DNA of 17,380 nt. Origin: JAUYLU01 sp038065675. Its GTDB lineage: Bacteria; Patescibacteriota; Minisyncoccia; Phycocordibacterales; VMEP01. Where the stretch lies: contig JBBTQM010000010.1 in assembly GCA_038065675.1 (NCBI GenBank), forward strand, positions 1 to 17,380. Direction: 5' to 3'. A program made the translations under genes and the position numbers. Positions 12,534 to 17,380 of this stretch are shown in pieces (position 1 is the first letter of the stretch; every line of letters begins with the position of its first letter). A model generated the notes under the pieces. It was not told where the DNA came from and made no database searches. It worked only from the letters and a program-made list of their open reading frames with translations.

Positions 12534-13661
12534 TTACCTCCATTCCCGCGCAACCCGCCATTTGATTGCGGCAATCACGCCAAGAGCGATGAGCATAGAG
12601 AGTCCCTGCGCAAGTCCGCCCAAAAGCGGCACAATTCCTATAACCTCAAAAATAAATACGCCCAAAAGTATGGTCTTCCAGGAAATTTCCAGCTCGCTCT
12701 TAAAGAAATAGCGATAGGCCACGCTCCCTATGATAATCGGCGTAACAATCCAGGCAAATAGCGTTAGGGCGACAAACGCCACCACTCCGAGAATTCCAAA
12801 CGGTATGCCAACCACGGTCGCAAACATCAGCGCCGACAATGCGGGAAGCGCGGCAAAAACGACAAGCCCTCTTCCTAATTCAAGCAAGGGTCGCTCGACC
12901 GCTTTAGCAATGATTTCTTTGCTGTAACGACGGAACACGAGCCCGATTACAAGCGCGCATAGAAGAAGCGCGAGGAATTTTCCTATGACCCAAATGGAGA
13001 TAAGTCCGACAAGAAGCGCCGCCGAAATTTGTTTCCGAACCCGCGGCTCGAAACTCACTTTTCCTTTCACCACCGCCCCGTCCTCCTTCACCATTTCTTC
13101 GCGCGCTTTGTATGTTATGTTTCCATTAATCACCGCGGCATTGCCGAGCGTAACTTTATCCGCGTCAATCGTAATATCGCCGTTAATTGGAGAATTGATG
13201 TAGATATTTCCACCGCCGATTCGCAAGCTTCCTCCAATAGGCGCGTCTATGCGGACACTTCCTCCGCCTATTACCACATCCTTGCCGACACCGGGACCGC
13301 CGAGAGTAACCTGCCCGCCTCCTGCTATCACATCGCCCGCGACCCGGCCTTGTATGACTATGTTGCCACCGGCGGCGCGCACATCATCGGCCACGTTTGA
13401 GAGTATGGTGATATTCCCGCCGACAACGATAATGTCCGCCCCGACACTTCCGTTTATAAAAATACTTCCTCCCGCCGCCACGATATCTCCCGCCACGCTT
13501 CCGGCGGAGGTCACGCTTCCGCCTGACATATAAATATCATTTTGAATGCGTTCATTTGCCGCAACCGACGGCTGTTCACCAGCGCGGAATTCCGCAGAAA
13601 ACGACACCAAGGGAATTACAAGCGCCATCAAAGCCAATCCGTACCAAAAAGTTTTTTTCAT
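12534..13661 (-). CDS. bactofilin-like polymer-forming domain fused to membrane helices
   Basis: The 375-residue protein has a signal peptide (about residues 1-23), then about 130 residues of short Gly/Ala/Val/Ile repeats of 17-20 residues (for example SVAGDIVAAGGSIFINGSV, then ADDVRAAGGNIVIQGRV), the pattern of a right-handed beta-helix as in bactofilins and DUF8173-type proteins. From about 215 on come at least four hydrophobic segments and a basic C-terminus. The fold suggests an exported, self-associating beta-helix held to the membrane, possibly a cell-surface scaffold. It has its own promoter (13694-13721) and is followed by the GC hairpin at the scaffold gap, so it is likely a single-gene transcript. 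The upstream M14 gene stops 68 bases away. No catalytic residues are expected. Confidence 0.83.
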   Translation of the reverse strand: MKKTFWYGLALMALVIPLVSFSAEFRAGEQPSVAANERIQNDIYMSGGSVTSAGSVAGDIVAAGGSIFINGSVGADIIVVGGNITILSNVADDVRAAGGNIVIQGRVAGDVIAGGGQVTLGGPGVGKDVVIGGGSVRIDAPIGGSLRIGGGNIYINSPINGDITIDADKVTLGNAAVINGNITYKAREEMVKEDGAVVKGKVSFEPRVRKQISAALLVGLISIWVIGKFLALLLCALVIGLVFRRYSKEIIAKAVERPLLELGRGLVVFAALPALSALMFATVVGIPFGILGVVAFVALTLFAWIVTPIIIGSVAYRYFFKSELEISWKTILLGVFIFEVIGIVPLLGGLAQGLSMLIALGVIAAIKWRVAREWR

Positions 13662-13693
13662 AAAGGTATAAATAGAATACTATTAATGCCTGT

Positions 13694-13721
13694 AGTATAC
13701 ACCTTGCTATTTTACCGCCAA
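13694..13721 (-). promoter_or_regulatory. sigma70-type promoter of the bactofilin-like gene
   Basis: Minus strand TTGGCG (-35, 13721-13716, 4/6) and TATACT (-10, 13699-13694, 5/6) with a 16-base spacer. The -10 box ends 32 bases before the ATG at 13661, leaving a leader of about 25 bases. Confidence 0.6.
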
Positions 13722-13729
13722 CGAGAATT

Positions 13730-14605
13730 TTAGCGGCTGTAATAATCAAACAGCGCCTTGATGCCTAACAGATTTTGCTCCCATTCCACCGTCTCGTGAG
13801 TTTTGAGCTCCACTGTGATTGCCGGAATGCCGATTGAAGAAAGCCACCCCTCGGCATCCCCGGTAACCTTGTAACTGTCAAAAGACTTTACCGCCGCATA
13901 CCCGGCCGCATTCGCATAAACATTCATAATGTTAAGCGTCTCCGGAAGAATTCCTTTTTCGCAATCCGATGCGTACACGGCATTGGCTTGACTATGCCAA
14001 AAAATAACGGATACCGGCTGAAAATCGGAAACGAAATTTCGTATGGCTTCCGCTTCGGGCTCGGAAAAAGGTTTGGTTCCGGCGCTTACTGTCTTCCCCT
14101 GCCATGTCGCCTCCCTCTGCCATTCGCAGTCAAAGTTCCGGTTAAGGTCAACTCCGTGGGCATTAAACCTTCCCGGTACGCTTGATTCTTTCTCCGGCGC
14201 GTCCGCCGGTGAAAAACGGCCAACTTTCCCGATAACTTTATATACTCCGTCGGGATTGGCCGACGGAATAACCGCAATCGTCAAATTGTCAGGAAAAACA
14301 TTTGGGCTCGCGTTTAAATAATCTATTAGAGAATACGCCAGAAGCACGCTATTCCATTCGTATCCGCCATGTATACCGCCGATGAATGCAATATGCGTTT
14401 CCCCGCTTCCGTATGTATATGATTTTATCTCGCGCCCTTCTACGGACACACCGATAACTTTATCTTTCGGCTGATTCTTCTCCTGGCCTACGGCTACTTT
14501 TTGTGCCGTCTGTGATTCTTCCGTTAGCCACAAAATCGCGGCTGTTCCAAATCCGAATACAAAAACAACAAGAAAAACGGCCGGGAGCTGCTTCTTAGTG
14601 AACAT
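13730..14605 (-). CDS. M14-family zinc carboxypeptidase, membrane-anchored, catalytically intact
   Basis: The 291-residue protein has an N-terminal anchor (about residues 8-27) and one M14 peptidase domain outside the membrane. Zinc ligands and catalytic residues can be placed: His79 and Glu83 in GGIHGGYEWN (one residue longer than the classic HxxE), NPDG (117-120), the substrate-binding Asn155-Arg156 in VDLNRNFDC, the third zinc ligand His204 in FWHS, and the general base Glu266 in ITVELKTHE. It should cleave C-terminal residues from peptides or from cell-wall peptide stems; which one cannot be read. Cys160 and Cys215 may form a disulfide. It starts 5 bases after the stop of the paralog at 14611-15528 and is therefore co-transcribed with it. 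Confidence 0.9.
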   Translation of the reverse strand: MFTKKQLPAVFLVVFVFGFGTAAILWLTEESQTAQKVAVGQEKNQPKDKVIGVSVEGREIKSYTYGSGETHIAFIGGIHGGYEWNSVLLAYSLIDYLNASPNVFPDNLTIAVIPSANPDGVYKVIGKVGRFSPADAPEKESSVPGRFNAHGVDLNRNFDCEWQREATWQGKTVSAGTKPFSEPEAEAIRNFVSDFQPVSVIFWHSQANAVYASDCEKGILPETLNIMNVYANAAGYAAVKSFDSYKVTGDAEGWLSSIGIPAITVELKTHETVEWEQNLLGIKALFDYYSR

Positions 14606-14610
14606 CCTGG

Positions 14611-15528
14611 TTATTTGGCGTAATATTTGAGCACCGCCTTAACGCCCGCTAAATTCTTCTCCCACTCGACGTCCTTATGATTGGTAAGAAAAACGCTCAC
14701 GGCGGGAATATTTTTCTTGGCAAGCCAATCCGCCATGCCGCCGGTAGTTTCGTAAAAATCAAAGCTCTTATAGGACGGGTAACCTGATGCGTTCGCGTAT
14801 GTTTTCGTGAGTGCGCTCGTCTCTGCCGAGATACCGCTTGAACAGCTTGAGGAATACACACCCCCCGCGGCGCTGTCCCAGGAAACGACGGCGGCAGGGA
14901 GTTCTTTCTCTATATATATTTTTATTGCTTGGCTTTCCGGCTCGGAAAACGCCGCGCTTCCTCCGCTCACGGCTGTATTTTGCCACACGCCGGAGGACTT
15001 CCATTTACAGTCAAAGTTTCGATTTAAATCAACTTTGTTCGCGTTAAAACGGCCTGATATTTGTACGGCCTGCGACGCCGACACGTCGGACGCCGCGAAA
15101 CGGGGTTTAGCGCCGACAACCTTACTTAAACCGTCCGGATTCAAAACCGGGATAATGGTCACTTTTATATTTTGCGGGATAATTTCCGGATTTGTTTGGA
15201 GATAATCCATAAGTTCATAGGCTACAAGAACCGCATTCCATTCGTATCCGCCATGGATGCCGCCGATGAAAATAAGTTCTTTGTCGCCTAAACCGTAGTG
15301 ATAGGCGGTAATATCACGCCCTTCTACGGATGTGCCGATAACTGTTTCGGTTTTTTTGTTTTGTGTTCCTTGCGCCCCTCCTGCTTGGTCGCTCTCTCCG
15401 GTCTTGGTCGTAGTGGCTGTCCCTTCCTGATTTTGGTCAATCTTTCCGTCGCCCTGTTTCAGGAAATAGAAACCGATGCCAACAACGGCGAGGAGGGCAA
15501 CGATAAATATGATAACGATGTTTTTCAT
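14611..15528 (-). CDS. M14-family carboxypeptidase paralog, probably catalytically dead
   Basis: A 305-residue paralog of its downstream neighbour, with an anchor helix (about residues 3-22), a Gly/Thr/Gln-rich linker (about 25-60) and an M14 domain. The first zinc site is kept (His92, Glu96 in GGIHGGYEWN), as are NPDG and Asn169-Arg170 in VDLNRNFDC. The residue matching the third zinc ligand is Asp218 (SWDS instead of FWHS), and the position of the catalytic Glu is Phe280 (SVFLTNH instead of TVELKTH). Asp can bind zinc, but losing the general base should abolish peptidase activity. The frame is intact, so the protein has presumably been kept for another purpose, such as peptide binding. The two genes share long nucleotide matches (around 14354 and 15238), pointing to tandem duplication. 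Confidence 0.88.
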   Translation of the reverse strand: MKNIVIIFIVALLAVVGIGFYFLKQGDGKIDQNQEGTATTTKTGESDQAGGAQGTQNKKTETVIGTSVEGRDITAYHYGLGDKELIFIGGIHGGYEWNAVLVAYELMDYLQTNPEIIPQNIKVTIIPVLNPDGLSKVVGAKPRFAASDVSASQAVQISGRFNANKVDLNRNFDCKWKSSGVWQNTAVSGGSAAFSEPESQAIKIYIEKELPAAVVSWDSAAGGVYSSSCSSGISAETSALTKTYANASGYPSYKSFDFYETTGGMADWLAKKNIPAVSVFLTNHKDVEWEKNLAGVKAVLKYYAK

Positions 15529-15551
15529 ATGATTGTATGTTATTGAACTTA

Positions 15552-15686
15552 TTAAAATTGATGCCGACCGGAATGTGAATATATTACCACTTTGCCGGTG
15601 GTTTTTCCTTTGTCATGTATATTATGCAGTATAACAAAATTAAAAATTTCGTTTACTGGTCTCCTTGGTCTCGTAAATTCAACCAT
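15552..15686 (-). CDS. possible 44-residue small ORF downstream of dyad motif copy 3
   Basis: An ATG at 15686 opens 44 codons ending with TAA at 15552, in the 217-base gap between the GNAT and M14 paralog genes. The predicted peptide is basic at the start (MVEFTRPRRPVNEIF) with a Lys/Thr/Gly-rich middle and ends SHSGRHQF. No family is recognised and there is no transmembrane helix. The main support is position: dyad motif copy 3 ends 17 bases before the ATG, matching the 16-base spacing at the FMN reductase. No Shine-Dalgarno site is visible. It could equally be a chance ORF in an untranslated leader of the M14 operon, whose first gene starts 24 bases further on. Confidence 0.3.
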   Translation of the reverse strand: MVEFTRPRRPVNEIFNFVILHNIHDKGKTTGKVVIYSHSGRHQF

Positions 15687-15703
15687 CAAGCCACGCAAGG
15701 CGG

Positions 15704-15722
15704 ATTAGTTATATTTTACACT
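15704..15722 (-). promoter_or_regulatory. dyad motif, copy 3 (between GNAT gene and small ORF)
   Basis: Minus strand AGTGTAAAAT-N4-CTAATC; half-sites TTAGT...ACTAA form the longest dyad of the three. It is preceded on that strand by a small hairpin (AGACG-CGT-CGTCT, 15727-15739) just after the GNAT stop. Confidence 0.5.
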
Positions 15723-15745
15723 AACTAGACGACGCGTCTCGAGCT

Positions 15746-16162
15746 CTACTGTATTCCGCCTTGTTTCTCGTAATTACGGCGCATCATTCCAGTCGCTTTT
15801 TTCAATCCTATATTTTCGTAGAAAGGCTGCAGTTCAGGATCACAAAGTAGGTCAATCATGTAATAGCCCTTGAGCATCTCAAGCATGCGTGCAACTAATT
15901 CTTTTCCAATTCCTTTCTTTTGATAACTCGGCAGGACTTCAAGAAAAGGTATGTAGGCTGCTAGGATCTCGTCTGTAATCGCGGCAATAAAGCCGACCAC
16001 TTTCTTGCTTTCTGTATCAATTGCAAGTACAAAATAATTGCTATTTTTGAGTAGTTGTAAATGCTTTTCTGGAGTGGGCGCATTCAGCCATCCTACAAAA
16101 AATCCTTGTAATTTCGATTCTTCAATCCCCTCCAAAGAGGTGGTAAAAGATACATTTTCCAT
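15746..16162 (-). CDS. GNAT-family N-acetyltransferase
   Basis: A 138-residue single-domain acetyltransferase. The acetyl-CoA pyrophosphate loop fits Q/RxxGxG/A: Gln81-Lys-Lys-Gly84-Ile-Gly86 in LEVLPSYQKKGIGKELV, after the beta-4 strand IPFLEVLP. The later PFYENIGLKKATGMM block (about 111-126) is the usual C-terminal FYxxxGF-type segment. The substrate (small amine, peptide or protein) is unknown. Unlike genes to the left, it has a strong purine-rich ribosome binding stretch (GGGGGA, 16172-16167) 4 bases before the ATG. Its base composition is visibly more AT-rich than the left part of the window. It is followed by the dyad motif region, not by a clear terminator. Confidence 0.88.
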   Translation of the reverse strand: MENVSFTTSLEGIEESKLQGFFVGWLNAPTPEKHLQLLKNSNYFVLAIDTESKKVVGFIAAITDEILAAYIPFLEVLPSYQKKGIGKELVARMLEMLKGYYMIDLLCDPELQPFYENIGLKKATGMMRRNYEKQGGIQ

Positions 16163-16251
16163 ATATTCCCCCAGAATACGCCTTATTTGGCCAAAACGCC
16201 ATATTCAAAAATTAGCTTAAATACCGTTTCAACGCTCCTCGGAATGTTTTT

Positions 16252-16776
16252 CTACTTACTTGGCCCAACGTATATAGTCAATATCTCTGACTTGAGTGTT
16301 TTATTGCCGATAACTTTTAGACCTGCTTGTGCAAATAAATCAGCGAGAAGTTGTGATTCTTTGTTTACTTCTTGTACCTCAATCGTAACCCCAGTAGGAT
16401 AGTAGCCATCGAAGCGATATTCATAGCTAATTTCATTCCACCTGACTTCTTTAAGGGTAGTTGAAATTTCGGTCGCTAAATGATCGGCCTCCACGCCTCC
16501 GTACGAAAGTTTGATTTTGAAATCTTGCCTCGGATATAAACGGAGTTTTGAAGTGAGTTCATTCTTTACGCTCAAAATCGTCCTCTGAGGGAGGATATTA
16601 TTTACAACACTATTATTCCCGATTTGACCGATGGTATTTATAGAGTTTGGAGAAGCAACTATGTTTTGTTCAGGAGTATTTTGTTGATAATAGGTTGTAG
16701 CCACCCCAATAAAAAGAGTGGCCAATACTCCCACAACTCCTATCCATTGATTTTTTGTAAATTTTAAAAATTTCAT
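16252..16776 (-). CDS. membrane-anchored protein of unknown function
   Basis: The 174-residue protein has one N-terminal helix (about residues 11-29), an Asn/Ser/Ile-rich linker with near-repeats (SINTIGQIGNNSVVNNI), and a C-terminal alpha/beta domain of about 100 residues ending LTIYVGPSK. That domain has alternating strands and a helix (KESQLLADLFAQAGLKVIG) and recalls small sensor-like domains attached to membrane anchors, but no named family can be given. A GAGGAG ribosome binding site overlaps the few bases before the ATG, which supports this start. It lies between two GNAT acetyltransferase genes on the same strand, 89 and 59 bases away, so a shared transcript is possible. The region is AT-rich. 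Confidence 0.75.
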   Translation of the reverse strand: MKFLKFTKNQWIGVVGVLATLFIGVATTYYQQNTPEQNIVASPNSINTIGQIGNNSVVNNILPQRTILSVKNELTSKLRLYPRQDFKIKLSYGGVEADHLATEISTTLKEVRWNEISYEYRFDGYYPTGVTIEVQEVNKESQLLADLFAQAGLKVIGNKTLKSEILTIYVGPSK

Positions 16777-16835
16777 ACTCCTCGAAGACCGGGCTTATCT
16801 CAAACTGGCTACGGGTTTGTGGTACAAAGTTGGAA

Positions 16836-17369
16836 CTATTTTACTGGATAAATATGATACTCGACCATGTTCATGGTAATTCCGCTTTGATTAGTTTTAG
16901 GGTATCTTAAGACCTCTTTCGCACCTAAAGATTCGGGGATTTTTCTACTTGGGATATTTTCCTCTGCTACGGGGTATGTAATATATTCATAACTTAGGTT
17001 TTTGTCTGCCCATTCTTTTAGTGCCCTTACTGCTTCTTTACCATAGCCATGACCATGCGCTTCTTTTTTTATCCAAATGCCAAGCTCCGGAGTTTTTGTG
17101 TCAATATGGTGAAGTCCACCATTCCCAATGTATTCATGAGTATCTTTTTTAAGAATAGCAACAACAATTTCTTCACTCCTTAAAATACCGTCAATACTTG
17201 ATTCGATGAACACTCTTGTGTCTTCAATCTTTTTGGGTGTTGCTGGGTACATATATTTTGTTATTTCATCATCAAATACATCAAAAATAGTCTCCGCATA
17301 TTTCATAGATATGGGAACGAGTAATAAATTCCCTGTTTCAATATTAAAATTTTCTAAATCAATTTTCAT
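16836..17369 (-). CDS. GNAT-family acetyltransferase, RimJ/RimL-like
   Basis: A 177-residue protein of the RimJ/RimL/SpeG-type GNAT group. The beta-4 strand and pyrophosphate loop are ELGIWIKKEAHGHGYGKEAV, fitting Q/RxxGxG with His105 in the first place, Gly108 and Gly110. The next signature is EENIPSRKIPESLGAKE (about 136-152), the N-x-x-S-x-x-x-x-x-x-x-G block typical of RimL-like enzymes. Members acetylate protein N-termini, amino acids or antibiotics; the target here is unknown. The ATG lies 11 bases from the window edge, so upstream signals cannot be seen, and a further upstream start beyond the window cannot be excluded. The stop is TAG. Confidence 0.9.
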   Translation of the reverse strand: MKIDLENFNIETGNLLLVPISMKYAETIFDVFDDEITKYMYPATPKKIEDTRVFIESSIDGILRSEEIVVAILKKDTHEYIGNGGLHHIDTKTPELGIWIKKEAHGHGYGKEAVRALKEWADKNLSYEYITYPVAEENIPSRKIPESLGAKEVLRYPKTNQSGITMNMVEYHIYPVK

Positions 17370-17380
17370 TTTAAACTGTG

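Noticed and set aside
12449..12574. Upstream extension of the 11618-12448 gene across the N gap
   Set aside because: The extension reads through unresolved bases and low-complexity hairpin sequence. The ATG at 12448 begins a typical signal/anchor sequence and has a promoter just upstream.
15586..15606. Plus-strand hairpin plus T-run (ACCAC/GTGGT then TTTTT)
   Set aside because: The stem is only 5 bp and no plus-strand gene precedes it. It probably arises by chance or within the small minus-strand ORF.
9891..15743. CGTCTCGAG occurring both in the helicase leader (9891-9899) and after the GNAT gene (15735-15743)
   Set aside because: The nine-base match contains a palindromic core, the surrounding bases do not align, and the contexts differ (inside a leader stem versus just past a stop codon). 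Chance is sufficient.
1..17380. CRISPR array, insertion sequence, integrase or toxin-antitoxin pair
   Set aside because: No regularly spaced repeats, transposase or recombinase motifs, terminal inverted repeats or recognisable toxin/antitoxin genes were found on either strand.

Overview
The window reads as accessory sequence from an uncultured bacterium, probably a Patescibacteria/Candidate Phyla Radiation lineage (Parcubacteria-like). This is inference: it rests on many short membrane or single-anchor proteins of unknown function, protein families common in those genomes (Gmad2, bactofilin-like membrane proteins, DUF5676, GH18 without binding modules), weak or absent Shine-Dalgarno sites, and a 10-N scaffold gap typical of a metagenome assembly. 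TGA is used as a stop (gene at 473-964), so the code is not the TGA=Gly variant. Every gene I accept is on the minus strand, so transcription runs from high to low coordinates.

Layout, left to right. (1) 1-6579 holds a metal and thiol-handling block: a partial TVP38/DedA-like protein, a four-helix membrane protein, a DUF5676-like protein, a CPH-type (CopB) copper P-type ATPase, a Cys/His-motif protein of unknown function, a CPIC-motif membrane protein, a CcdA/DsbD-type electron-transfer protein, a DUF1573 protein with a Cys-Met-Cys site and, beyond an intrinsic terminator at 6104-6146, a Cys/Met/His membrane protein. The five genes from 6065 down to 1295 are 4-9 bases apart and look like one operon. 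(2) 6647-8404 carries a secreted GH18 glycosidase and two small membrane proteins. (3) 8423-9990 carries a zinc-ribbon miniprotein and a DEAD-box RNA helicase transcribed from a near-consensus promoter. The roughly 130-base helicase leader can fold into a three-way junction, or into a competing hairpin. (4) 10002-11133 carries an FMN reductase and a RibD-C/DHFR-like reductase, each preceded by the same dyad motif. (5) 11191-13661 carries a Gmad2 protein, a lipid- or membrane-anchored protein with a Ca-loop-like motif, a scaffold gap inside a GC hairpin, and a bactofilin-like membrane protein. (6) 13730-15528 holds tandem M14 carboxypeptidase paralogs, one with intact catalytic residues and one lacking the third zinc ligand and the catalytic Glu. 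(7) 15529-17369 is visibly more AT-rich: a possible 44-residue ORF behind a third copy of the dyad motif, two GNAT acetyltransferases and an anchored protein of unknown function.

The best candidates for new biology are the compact copper/thiol operon with three unfamiliar Cys-motif proteins, the switch-like RNA leader of the helicase gene, and the three-copy operator-like motif linking two reductases and a small ORF. No regulator, mobile element, CRISPR array, tRNA or rRNA was found. No gene-free stretch exceeds 300 bases; the longest intergenic regions are 9828-10001 (174 bases) and 15529-15745 (217 bases), and both are described below.
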